Of a DNA stretch of 64,000 nt, positions 1 to 12,099 are shown piece by piece (the stretch's first letter is position 1; every line of letters starts with the position of its first letter). The position numbers were made by a program, and so were the translations under genes. Source of the DNA: Plasmopara viticola (taxonomy: Eukaryota; Oomycota; Peronosporomycetes; Peronosporales; Peronosporaceae); contig MBPM02000043.1 of assembly GCA_001695595.3 (NCBI GenBank), positions 1 through 64,000 on the forward strand, given 5' to 3'. The notes under the pieces are model-generated. The model worked only from the letters and a program-made list of their open reading frames with translations. It was not told where the DNA came from and did not search any database.

Positions 1-725
1 ACGACATAAAGCCTGAACTAATCAATTTGGAGCCACTCGCAATGGTAGCGTTCGCGTGTGCACGCAACACAAGTGAGCCACGAAGTCTTTGGTAGTGTAC
101 TTCAGCCTGACCTACACACGCACACCGCCTTGAAGATTTGACAGTATCAACGTGTATGAGTCCTGGTGCACTAGAAACATATTGACTAGCCTCAAAACGC
201 CTCGAGCTGGCGGTTTGATGGGTAGAGACGCCTAATGACGTCAACCTTTAGTGCATGCTCAGAGCTCTTGATAGAAGTTTCACTCAAGTAAGAAAAAAAA
301 ACACAATGTAGACTCGTCTAAGTGCCTTAGGGTTTGCACACATAAGCGAATAGCGCGCTAAGTCTTCGCGCATTCCGAAGATCTTGCTGCCAATTATCCC
401 GCCATCGTATGATAAGACCTGACTGTACATATCATGCCTCTGTCATGAGGAAGCGTTTTCGATTATCGTTAGCTATCCGATTAGTATGCTTTCGCACATG
501 ATAACATTCTCAATAATAGAGGACTTCTATCGGCCAACCGTTTACTATTTCTTACAATTTCTCTAGTACGTCAAAGGACTCAGTTTCAACCAATCCGTAC
601 TCGCGGCTGCTCACTCATATATACATTACCGTACAAAAAAGTTCTCGTTCCCGCGCGCGTGCGTGAAGCTGCGTATTTCGCGCGCACCTCTGCGCTTCAC
701 AGCTCTCTGTGGATCTAATAACAGT
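1..725. other. Upstream region of the methyltransferase gene
   Basis: No gene is supported here. The stretch is moderately AT-rich with no convincing long coding frame. It should hold the promoter of the PHD/SET gene that starts near 726; a TATA-like stretch lies at about 617-625, but no oomycete initiator stands out clearly enough to call. Confidence 0.5.
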
Positions 726-3636
726 ATGGAATGTGTGTGTCTCACATGTGAGCAAGCGGTGCGCGTGGTCCATGCGGTGGATGCGTCTGTTTCCGCCCTT
801 CAGAGCGTGCGCAAGACTAGCGATCAGAGGCCTATCTCTGATTCTGTAGAAGCTTCTTTTACCGATACAAAGGACACAGCTATATCTAAAGCACCTGCAC
901 AAACAATGGGTTGGACGGAATCGAGTGCACAAGCGTCTCGTTGCTGTGTATGCGATGGCATATTCCACGTTCCGTGTCTAATAAAGTTGGGAGATGTTCT
1001 GAACCAAGGGGAATCAACGTTTACGTGCGTCAAGTGTCGCTATGAAACGCAAACCTTACTGAAAATGAAGAATACACAGTGGAATTTGATTTGCTGCCAA
1101 TTTTAGTGCCGGCGATAGCTTTTCCATACGTGAGGCGGTTCAAAAATGACGAAGAGGTGACGACTTCAGGGGTTTTTCTGCCGAAAGGAATGAAATGGAC
1201 GATGGAATGATGGCGAATAGTGCCAGCGAGGGGTGGACAATATCTTCCTCTTCCGTGGAGGTGTGTACGACCTGTCGACAAGTACAAATTACCGCCGAGG
1301 ATCAAGAGAAGTGTCTCAAGTGCCACGACACGCGACTCCATCGTCGCTGTGTGAACCGTCAAGAGCTAAAGACGGTGTTGGAGAAACAATACATTGTGAT
1401 AGTATCAAGAAGCGACGTCATGCAGCTTCGACAGCTGCGGTAAAGTGGTGCGCTCGATGTTCATTGGCTCAGAATGAGCAGGGAATGGTTGGATCCATTG
1501 AAACGCGGACGCTAGCCGCACTTGTGAAGCAATCAGAGCAACAAGTTGCACCGTGGAACGAGTGCTGTAACTGCAAGGGCAAATTTTGTTTGCAAGAGTT
1601 TTGCGATGGGAAGGAAACGGACGTGAGTTTACAAGAAATCCTCGCAATTGCGCCATTTGATGCCAATCACGAGACGCACTGGTCATGTGCTCATTGTGTG
1701 CATCTCGCTGACTCACCCGCTTTTGTGACGTTGTTGATATGTGACGGATGCGAGCGCGAGTTTGATATGGCCAAAGTGTCCCCCCCCTTGACAAGTGTAC
1801 CACCGGGAGATTGGTTCTGTACCGACTGTACGTGCATCGGGGTACACGAGGGTTCATGTACCCTCAGACCCCGTGACGTTGCTGATATGTGACTTGTGTG
1901 ATTGTGAATACGATATGAAGGCGTTGGATCCACCACTTCGCGACGTTCCAACTGGTGACTGGTTCTGTCCAGCATGCACCTCTACAACACTCGATCCTGT
2001 GCAAAGAGTCGGTATGACAAGATCAAGACGAAGCGCCAAGAAGACAAGAAGGTGTCGAGCTCAGTGGCGTCTAGCGAGCACGAACTGGTCGTGACGGTCC
2101 TGCTCTGTGATGGATGCGACCACGAATTCGATCCGTTGAGTTTGATTCCACCTTTACTCGTGATACCGGAAGGGAGTGGTTCTGTCCTGCCTGCACGGAT
2201 GCCCGTGCAGTGAACGGTGCACAAAAGTGCGTCGGATGTGACACGATCTTTCACGCTGGCGGTAGTGCTGCCGATCGCTTGCACCGTCCAAGTGGAGCTG
2301 TCGATGGCGTCCTGTTGTGTGAAGCGTGCTGCAATCTCCAAGTAGGCTATTCACGTCGACGCTCCGTGTCAACGTTGAGTCAGCAATCATCAAGTGGTAC
2401 AAAGAGCAGAAAGCGAAGTCGAGGCAGTGGAGCAAAAGAGGGTCGGAAGACCAGTAAACAAAGCAAGACGGAGCAATGCGCTCTGTCTGCGACTGACACT
2501 ACTGTAGCTGTGAACGAGTCGAGTCCTGGAACGACTTTGAAAGCGTCTGAGGACAATAATGACGTAAGTGTACGCATCCCAAAGCCATTGACGTTCGTAT
2601 CCTCGTCTACAGGTGTTCGTCAGGAAGTGGACGGTGTACAGGGTACCAATGGCTGGAGTTATACCACTCCAAGTGTCCTTGTTGTCGATCCAGACGATCA
2701 GTTGACGGCCAGCAACGTCGACGACGTCGAAGAGAGCAGCGTCTTGATTGTGTGTGACATTTGCTTTGGGAATTCAAGATGCTGGACGTGCTCGGTACCG
2801 ATGACGCTTGTGCTGTACCCGCTCGTCCGTGGGTGTGCAAACCATGTCTGCGTGCTTTGAAACGTAGTCGCAAGAAACGACCGCGCTTTTCCAAGCAGAT
2901 GGTGTTGGAGATGCAAGTGTACGGTCGCTTATTGCGCGCGACAGCGGCGAAAGTCTTGGATACGGACGCGTGTGTTCGGCGTGGGAAGCCACCCAGTTCG
3001 CGCGAAGAGCGCCGTCGAATGTACGAGCTTGTTGGCAAAAGCGTCGGCGTCTTTCTGCATTGGGACAAGCACTGGGTCATGGGACGGGTTCTCGCCTTTC
3101 ACGCAACACATCCGTCCATGAACCACACAATTCGCTTTGACGATGGCGTGATCGCGACATTGCCATTGTATGCGTTTCCTCTCGTCATTGGTACGCGCAC
3201 GATGCTTTACGTCAAAGTGCCAGCAATGCAAAACCAGTGGTGGCCAGCTCAAGCCTTGCGACTTAATGCACTCGCAAAGAAGCTTTTGGTACCACATCAC
3301 GAAGAAGACGAAGCTTGGAAGCATTTCCGTCTTGTTCGAATCTTTACTAAAGGCGACAATGTCTCGTGCTGGGTGCCTCACTATCTGTGTCGAAGCATGC
3401 AACGCTTCGTACCGCCGCGGAATGATCTTGCGACGTCAAGCACGATGGAAAGTGAGCAAGAAAAGCTGGCAAGAGCGGTCGAACGCGCTCAGCACGAGCT
3501 ACGAGCTGAGGTAGACCAAATTCACTGCATCTTCCAAGCCATGCTGATTGGATTTCGACGGGTATTGACCAGCTCAGCGCCTCTTTCGCCAAAAAAGTTG
3601 GAAAAGGAACGAAACGACCGGATTGTGGACACTTGA
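726..3636 (+). other. 5' part of the methyltransferase gene: serial PHD-like fingers in broken frames
   Basis: This section encodes at least five Cys/His fingers, but the frame changes about eight times, near 1046-1070, 1195-1208, 1385-1440, 1855-1885, 1985-2090, 2165-2180, 2764-2770 and 3510-3636. Three successive fingers are clearly repeats of one another: each begins VT(L/V)L(I/L)CD, has a PP.L segment and ends (D/E)WFC.(D/A)CT (about 1723-1835, 1873-1980 and 2092-2205). Two breaks, at about 2170 and 2765, fall in runs of three G where one extra G would keep the finger in frame. Seven of the eight shifts are equivalent to one missing base. The last could instead be a 62-nt intron (GT at 3511, AG at 3571-3572), which joins the frames. 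Either the assembly has base deletions here or the 5' part is decaying. Confidence 0.7.
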
Positions 3637-6600
3637 AAGTGCTGGATCGATGCATGCAAATCGCAAATGTGTTGGTGGATATGCCAATCATCATCACGTC
3701 TTCGAACCAGCGCCTGCCGCGAGGAAGTTACACAGTGACAAAGTATGACAATGACTCGAAGAAACATCATATCACAAGGTCGAATGACATGACTGGCGAG
3801 ACGGAGAGTGTCGTGGATTTACTGCAAGGCACAGATGGCGTCGAGTACTCCTTGGAAACGGGTTCGTCATTCAGTGAGCTGGCGATCTTACTCGAGTTGA
3901 GTGGATCGGACGTCGGCGGTGGCATTCCCGGTGAATTTCACTCGAAAGAATTGCTTGAAAAAGCGATTCTCGAGGAGACTGGGATCGTTTGCCTTCACGT
4001 TGACGCGGCAGCTCACGGCAAGCACGGACGCGAGGATTTGTGTAGCCATTGTTTGCTCAATGCAAAAGACTGTGAAGACCTAGTCGAATCCTGTGAAAAC
4101 GATGGGAGGCGAGAGACGGAAGACTTGGTCGTGTGCGTCACCTGCGATCGGCACTTTCACGTGACGTGTTGTCATCCACCGCATGCGCCGCTGTCGCTCG
4201 TGAGTCCAGAAGACGGCACAGTGCTCGTGTCGGATCTTCACCTTCCATTCGTTTGCAGCGAGTGCACAACGTGTGCCGGTTGTCACGGGAAGAACACGGA
4301 CGCGTGGGAGACGAGTAAAATGGGGAAAGCCGACAAGCCGCGCTGGTCCCAGTGGCGTCTCCCTTTGAAGGCCGCGGCCTTGTGCCCCAAGTGTATTCCG
4401 TACTACAAGGCGAATCGCTTTTGCAGTGTGTGCAACCTCGTGCTAGACAATGACGCACTGGCAGTACAAGTAGATCTATTGACTTGTTCGACGTGTCATC
4501 ACTGGGTCCACGCAGCGTGCGAACCCGATCCGAATCCAGCCTTCCACGCATTCAGCAGCACGCACGAATTTGCTCTTGATGTCGTGACGGACGGAGAAGT
4601 TGCGGGGCAGAGTATGGCGGCGACAAGTCGAGAGGTTGACTCGGAATCGATCGCAAGTCTTCGGACGCCAGTGGGGAGTCGTAGTCCGTCGGAGGAGCGC
4701 AGCATGGCTTCGAGTACCAACACTTCCGGGACTAGCAAAGAGGACGGAGCGGTCAAGACAGCGAAACAAATGGAAGAAATCGTTGCGCGTTCCATCAAGT
4801 TTCAAGCGGGGTACGATTCGAAAGTGCTGCATCATTACGAGTGTCTAACGTGCCGCAAGGTTCGCATGCTGCACGTGCTCCATCGCCTTGGAGGGGAGGA
4901 CAAGCTCGATCTGTTCAAGGAACCCGTGACGGAGACGATTGCCCCCACGTACTTTGACATTATCAAAGCGCCCATGGACTTGAGTACGATGCGGCAAAAG
5001 ATTCTGGACGGAGCGTACGCGACCGTGAACTTTCGTGCCTTTCGAGACGATTTTGAGCTCATGTGCTTAAATGCCGTCACGTTCAATACCAAGGAACGGG
5101 ACTTTTTAATCTGGCGAGAAGCGTGGCGGTTTTACGGGCAAGGCCAGCGGATCCTTCGCCAAACGGCCCCCAAAGCACGAATGAAACAGCGCGGCGGACG
5201 GTACTATGACGCGTTGAAAGTCGCGGCCAAGCGCCAATTGCCCAACAATTCGGCTCTCGCAGGCAACCCTCAATCGACGAGCGAGGCACTTGATCCAAGT
5301 GGCGAAGGCGGTGAAGAAGAAGAGGTGGACGACGACGACGAGGGGGAGAACGGCTCGGACACTGGGTCGGACCGAGGGAGTGGAGTGCCGGAGGGTAGTA
5401 GCGCTGGACCAAGCGCAATCAAGTCGATAGCTTTAGTCCCGAAAGACAGTGTGGCGAACAGGAAGGGATCGGACGCGACAGGAATGGCTCAACGAGATGA
5501 GGCGAGGACGAGCGACCATGCGAGTGTTGCGTCTGTGAACGGATCGGTCGTAGCGCTCCCTACCGAACGTCGAAGTCTAGTCCCCACTGAGGCAAGTGTG
5601 TTTCAAACCAAGCTTCGAACAGCGACGTCACGGTCGCTTTTACCGCTGTTTCTAATTGTCCAGACACGGACGTCAGCGCACACTTATAGCTGGCTCGATC
5701 TCTGTTTTGTGTGTGGCAGTGCGGGGTTGCCAACGGAGTTCATCTTTTGTGTTGATTGTGGCGAAGGCTTTCATTCATTTTGTCTCCCTGGAATGAACGC
5801 TGCTCGCCTTGACGGCAATGATCAGCTCCGTGCGTATTGGCGCTGTCCAAATTGCAAAATGTGCGAGATTTGTGGCCAACCAGGGACTGTATGTGGTGCC
5901 ACGAGCAATTTGAAGCGTGTGGCCGGGACGGCTGGCAACGCTGACGATCCAGCTCGAGGTGGACAAGCAAGTGACGCGGCCAACGAGCCGCCACTCGTGC
6001 GCGCGAGTGTCGAGTCCCTGGTCGTCTGTGGCCACTGTGATCGTGGGTATCATGGTTCGTGTTTGGTCCCAGCGATCAAAATACCGATTTCTCAAAAGAA
6101 ACGCGAGGACACAGCTTTGAGTTCTACGATTTACTGTGCGAGTTGTGTGGCATGTACAACGTGTGAACGTTCGTCGCGGGACAGGGTCGAGAGTCCGCTA
6201 TCACAAGAAGCTACCAAGGGCGAACTGGCAGCACTCGAACGGACGTACAGCTACGAACGGACCAAGTGCTTGCACTGCTATAATCAGCAAGCGCGTGAGA
6301 TGCAAGCACTGAAGGACCGGACTCGCCTTTTGACGGACGTGTGGACGGTCGCAGCGCTTGAAAAGAAGAAGGACGCGGAGAAATGTCCACTCTGTCGACT
6401 CAAGTGGGATGCCGATGCCGAAGAGCTCATGCAGTGCGATGCGTGTGAGCGTTGGGTTCATCCTCCGTGTGACGCGTTGCTCAAAGCCGATTTAAAGCGC
6501 TACGAGCTTCTAGTGCGTGATCCGAACGCCGTGTACGTGTGCGCGGCCTGTCGCCCGCAAGAGCGGCACCACGTGTCGGACAAGATCTCTGACGGCGAAG

Positions 6601-9600
6601 GCTGGCGTTGCCAACTGCTGATTGCCGAGATCCAGCGGAAACGGTTCCAGTGTGACTCGAGTTGGAAGGAGACGCTTCGACAGCTAGCACAGGTGGATCG
6701 GTGGGTGCGATTGGCGGACAATACAGCCGTGTACCTGTACGTGCTTCGTCTGGGCGAAGAGTGTCTGCGCAACTTTGCGTACCGGAGTCTCAACTTTCAA
6801 AGCGATTGGTACCGGTTTACCAGACACCACGACCTTCAGGACCCTCGCGTCGTGGTGCCCGACTGGTTGTTACGGAAAGCGAATCGCTACATGCGATTCA
6901 AGCGGTACATGCGAGGACCCCGCGCAGCGAAGCGGCGTCAGGCACGCAAGACTGCGAGTTTCTACTCGAAACAAGCCGTGGGGCTCAATACGCGCAAGGA
7001 CGCGAGCGCGATTTGTATGATTGTATCGGAAGCTGCGAGTTGTGCGGCGCTCTTGGCGTGTATTCATTTGCTGTACGGATGGCGACCGCTTCCAGAAGTG
7101 GTCATTCACTTACTCTCAAGCGACGAGGACGTAGGCACGGGACCAGCACACCACAAACTCGACGACAGGCTCCTTCAGCGTCTGCGAAGTGACGAGTCTC
7201 TTGATGGTCAAGCGATGCAGCCGCGCTTGAAACTGGAAGCCGAGATTGCAACGATCAAGGAACAGTACGATCGTCGTGTTAGCAAGCGGCATCTTGTCCA
7301 TGCCTCAGCCTCCGATCTAAGCGTCTTTGGGTTTGGCTCGATGGAATCAAGTGCGTCGACCGTGGAACGGCAGGAAGGTCGTCAAGAGGATGAGGTGGCG
7401 GCAGAGTCTCGGACGATCGAAGCCGTTGCGTCTTTGCCTGAAGAATTGTACGAGGTTGGGCACGATCGTGTGCCTGCTGGACCATCCGCTCGTTCCGCGA
7501 TCGATCGCGTCAAGATGACGACTGTCACGCCGTTGCAGGGGTGGCCTTTTGTCCGTGAAGAGATAGCACCTTTTGACGACACGCGGTTTTGTGCCTTGTG
7601 CTTTATGATTGGGGATCATACGGCGTGTGGTCGGTTGCTGTACATGGAGCTCGAGACGTGGGTCCATGTGAACTGTGCGCTCTGGTCGATGGAAGTGTAC
7701 GAAGATGCCGCCGGTGTGTTGCACAAGTGCAGTAAGGCCAAGCATCGCAGTCGTCTCCTTCGGTGTGATGCGTGTGGGTTGATGGGGGCGACCATCGGGT
7801 GTGCGATTGCGCGCTGTACCCGCCACTACCACTTTCCCTGTGCCGTGGACACGGGGGTTGCGTTTCTACCGACGGGCGAGACGTGTTGTCCGTCGTCCTC
7901 GCATCTTGATGCGATGGCCAAGAAAATGGGAGATCCCCCGTCGACTTTACCTGCGAGCAACGCGACGCGAGTGAAGGAAGAAGCTGAGCCACAAGCAGCT
8001 CTGATAATGAATACGGACACTGCATTAGTGGATGGAGACGTGTCAAGTGCAGTAATTGCTAACAATGGCAGCTCTGCTCAGCTTCATGCAAGCAATGCTT
8101 GGGATGCTGCAAACAAAGGGTTGGACACGACAGAGTCAACAGCGTTGATTGGGCCGTTCGACAAGTGTATCAAGGAGGAGAAGGACATTATATTGCACAG
8201 TGAAGACAAGGAGGTGGAACCAGAGAAGAGCGCGAGTGAAGGACTTGAAGGTGAGCAAGGATCGTCGTTCTCGGAGCGCGTGCTCCCGGTGCTCGATCCT
8301 CGCCCGAGCCACGTCGCGCTCTCTTCAGTGACCCTCCCTCGTGACAGTGTCTGACCTGAAAAAGAAGAAGCGCGCAGAGCTCAAACGTGGCATGAAGCCA
8401 CGCTCCATGTGCTACCGTGTGGGTGCACTGACCGTCCATTCCCTTGGCCACATTTTTGTTGGCAATGCGAGTTTCCACACGCGAACAGCCTTGTATCCTC
8501 TGGGGTACCGCAGTACGCGCATCTTTTGGAGCACCTGTCGCTTAGCGACGCGCTGTCTATACGAATGTGTGATTTCAAGCTCTGAGATTGAAGACCGACG
8601 CGCTCGACGGCACCAGCGAGGGGATCACGGCAATGAAGAGGCGGGAGGCAAAGAGAAGGAGTTTGAACAAGCACGACGCCGACCTCGTGTCGTGTTTAAG
8701 ATTACCGCTTCAGACGATCGAGAGCGCCCTATTGTCGCGTCTACACCTGAAGACGCGCTCGTAGAGTTGCGTAGCCGGATCGTGGCTCTGTATGAAGACC
8801 AGCGCGGGTTTGGGACGCAAAGTTCAGGAAGCGTCGCCATGTTGGAGATGGAACGCAATCCGTTCTTGAAACGAAGTTCCTGGCTCTCGTTTGCTCTCAG
8901 TGGCGACTACTTTTTCGGGTTTGGCTTGCCTGAAATCCTTTGCAACCTCGAAGAGCTTCCGTATGCGGCAACGACGGCCGTGAGTCGCCACGCGATTGTC
9001 CGAAAGATCCGACAACAGCAACAACGTCAGGGACAGAGTCCACTGGCGGGTTCGGCTGCTGCAACGTGGGGTCTTGGCTCTCGGAAACGCAGCCACGACA
9101 GCATGGAGCCGAGTGCAATGCCCTTGCTGGACGAGCAGGACGATGCCGCAGAGCCGTACGAGTTTCTGTATCGTTTGCCGTCGACGGAAGCGTTCCAGAC
9201 AGCCGAGCGTGTGATGGAGCACCTCGTGCGGGCCGAACAACGGGCCCGTCAGTCGTCGGGGTGTGCCCGTACGGACGGCTTTGAAGGCAATCGGCTGTTT
9301 GGTGCCCCCAAGAAAGCCAAGACCATGCCACGGCGTCAAGTGCTTAGTAAAGAAGCGACGAACGAGCCAGTGCCCGGTGGCCTCACGACCACGAGCGGCG
9401 GCGTCGCAATGGACCTTGAACACTTGCCCATTACCATGCAGTACCGCGAATTGCGTCGACGGCCGTTTGATAAGCGCATGTTTGTCCGCAAGTCGTCGAT
9501 TCATGGCTATGGATTGTTTATGAAGGAAGCCGTGAGCGAAGGCCAGATGATTGTCGAGTACCAAGGCCAGATTATTGACCAAAGCGTGGCCGACGAGCGT

Positions 9601-9897
9601 GAACGGCGGTACGAAGAGCAAGGCGTCGGGAGTTGCTACATGTTTCGACTCGATGACAAGACCATTATTGATGCCACGCGGTGTGGCAACTTGGCCCGCT
9701 TTATCAACCACTCGTGCGATCCCAAGGCGTTTGCACGCATTGTGGTTGTGGAAGGAGGCGAGAAGAAGATTGTGATTTTTGCCAAGCGAGCGATTGCCGT
9801 GGGAGACGAAGTCACGTACGATTACAAGTTTCCCATTGAAGACGAAGCGATTCGGTGTGATTGCAATGCTTCGAATTGTATTGGTCGGATGAATTAG
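726..9897 (+). CDS. Trithorax/MLL-like histone-lysine N-methyltransferase (PHD, bromodomain, FYRN/FYRC, SET)
   Basis: Chromatin regulator, expected to methylate histone H3 (K4 by family) in the nucleus. The main open frame, 3633-8250, encodes in order a PHD-type Cys/His cluster (about 4040-4280), a second one (4380-4530), a bromodomain (about 4880-5145, with PMDL and the acetyl-lysine Asn in CLNAVTFN), a PHD pair (5700-6170), another PHD (6380-6560) and an extended PHD (7590-7880, with HVNCALWS and HYHFPCA). After an intron at 8251-8347 come FYRN (about 8410-8530), FYRC (8690-8960), SET (9472-9850, with IHGYGLF, GNLARFINHSC and YDYKF) and a post-SET cysteine cluster ending at 9897. FYRN/FYRC plus SET plus extended PHD is the MLL/trithorax pattern; H3K4 specificity is inferred. 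The start at 726 is chosen because ATG there leads straight into a CxxC. The 5' part carries frame breaks, listed separately. MLL enzymes normally have Asn after the NHSC motif (HSCxPN); here Lys is read (HSCDPK). Confidence 0.85.
8251..8347 (+). other. Intron joining the PHD part to the FYRN/SET part
   Basis: The donor is GTGAGC at 8251 and the acceptor is GTGACAG ending at 8347. The length is 97 nt, which moves the reading frame exactly from the PHD/bromodomain frame into the SET frame and avoids the TGA at 8352-8354. A second acceptor, CTCTTCAG ending at 8328, gives a 78-nt in-frame intron but then runs into that TGA, so its product would lack FYRN, FYRC and SET. Retention of the intron ends at the same TGA. 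Confidence 0.75.
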
Positions 9898-12099
9898 GAG
9901 AAGAAGAATAGTATAATATGTGTTCACCACTAATAGTAAAGGGATTGTGGCTGCTATTGAGATAACTACGAATAGGAATTCAAGCTTATGGGTAGTAGTA
10001 TACGCTTTACTATCGCTGTTACTTATATGGTTTGGTGCTCGCGCAAAGTGGCGCCTGCAAACGATAATCGTCCTTGGAATTGACGATGAGATTTTACCCG
10101 GGAAACTACATGCCAGCAGAGCGATAGAGGAGAATTGGTGTGCAGAGCATTTACGTACTTGTAGAGCCTAAAGATGAACTAATATACACTCAATCTTTCG
10201 CATAGACTTGGCTCGGTCTCAGGTGTCGATTAAGCCGGTCGAACTCTAGCTTCAGCCACTCTTACATAAACTTTGTAATCAAAATCCTTCGAAGAGTGAC
10301 AGCTCGTCGTCGTCCTAGACTGTGGGCGTTGGAGTGATAAAAAATGGACGGCATTATCTCGCTTAGCTCGGAGACTTGATGATCTAACTACTGCTAACAA
10401 CTAAATCATTGCTGAGTGTATACTTCGAAGCGACACCGAATATAATTACTATAAAAAATAGGGAACGGCGGTCAATCGACGGAGTTGCCGTGGCCATCGA
10501 GATTGACCGCTGCAAGAGCTGTGGGAGTTGCCGATTGCTGTGCCGACGTAGAGAGCTGTGAGAGATGAAGTAACGTGCAAAGTACGCAAATTTTAGACCT
10601 GTGTATGTATACGAAACAAAGGAGAGCAATTTAGAGGATCTTTGGCTGGCGGGTACAACATTACAATAAATACACTACAGTCAATCAGAGGTCATTAGAG
10701 ATGACCTAGGGTCCGTATTGACAGGGTGCAATAGCTGGTAGTGCTTCCTAGATTGTGTGCAATATATTAGCCACATGATTCATCTATTCACTGCGATTGA
10801 GCTACACATTTCAATCGTTTGAATGATTTTTGATTTTGCACAATAGCACTGAAAGGCTCATATTTCCTTCCATTCCACCTTTGGAAAATAAACTTATCCA
10901 ATACCCTGCAGGACTGGTGCAGAATCTGCCTGTCGATAGGGTGAAGTATTTTTAAAAGACATTTAAAAACAGTAGGCTTTTGTTGCTTAGATGCTTGATG
11001 AAGGCAGGACCAAAAACATCAAAAATTTATTGGATAATTTTATTCTAGAGTGGAATGCGTTGCAAACGTCGATCTCGTTCGTAATTGGTCGTTTTGTAGG
11101 AAATGTATACTCTTTGCATGCCATTTCTGTGCGAGGAGCTGTGTAATTCTTAGCACTTAGCCATATATCACGCCCAAGCGGCTAAACTGTCGACACCAAC
11201 CTTCTTAAAGGCGGTCAGATGACCTTCTTTCATACGCCGGACGCACCTCAAACGCTGCTCATGAGATTCGCTGGCTTAATGGGCTTGAGGAAGCGGTTTA
11301 TTTGCAATCCTCACAGCTGCTATGTAGATAAAACGTGGCAAGGCGTTCATCTCATACAAGTAGAATGTATGCTCTAAGACCCATCCAATCTAGGATCCGA
11401 ACACACCAGTGGTAATGTCTACTGCGAGGACTAATCTAGTGAGACCAAAGATCTCTTCCTGTATCGAAAACTCTGATTTGTGGTCTTTAAAGGTTAAAAT
11501 TATATGATCACAGACGTTCTGTGTGCGTGGTGCTTGCACTTTTTAACAAGCAAAACATCACTTACATACCCGTGAAATTACTTCACGTGAATGTACCGTG
11601 CCCAACATCACATTAAAAAGAACCGAGAAAAGCACTCTATTTGGCGAACATTGAGTTTATCAGCGTTTGCAAATTCTTCTCAGGCCTCCGCTCTACTTTA
11701 TTGGTAAGGCTAGTATGAGTTAGGATGCGGTGGTCGAAAGTGCTAGCGTTTTGGTCATACGATGGATACTTGAAAGACTGTGCATTTTGAGCAGCTGGGT
11801 GTGTCTAAGCTCACTACACTACCTGACCGTAGTTTGGACGCCCCTTGCTAAGACACAAGGTGCTCCGGCCTGCTGCAAAGACATGATCAAAGAAGTTTAA
11901 CTTTCTCTCAAGGGCCCGAACGCAACAAAGAAGCCGCGAGTCGATAGCTAGGGTCGGTTCTAAGAGCCATCTCTAGCTTGTGTACTCGGTTTCTCAAAGT
12001 TGTTAATTTTATGAAAAGAGGCAAAGCTGAGGCGTATTCAGCCTTCATGCTCACCGAGAACCTAGAAAATCGTTTTCACGGAAGAAACCCTTGTGAAAT

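Noticed and set aside
3511..3577. Intron 3511-3577 to mend the last frame break
   Set aside because: It leads into the wrong frame; only the acceptor at 3571-3572 fits, and a missing base in the A-run at 3591-3596 is an equal alternative.
8824..9930. Long minus-strand open frame of 368 codons
   Set aside because: It is the mirror of the FYRC/SET exon, whose motifs are unmistakable on the plus strand.
9920..10171. Plus-strand open frame of 83 codons right after the methyltransferase, with a hydrophobic stretch
   Set aside because: It lies in the 3' flank, has no recognisable domain and no promoter evidence; more likely chance.
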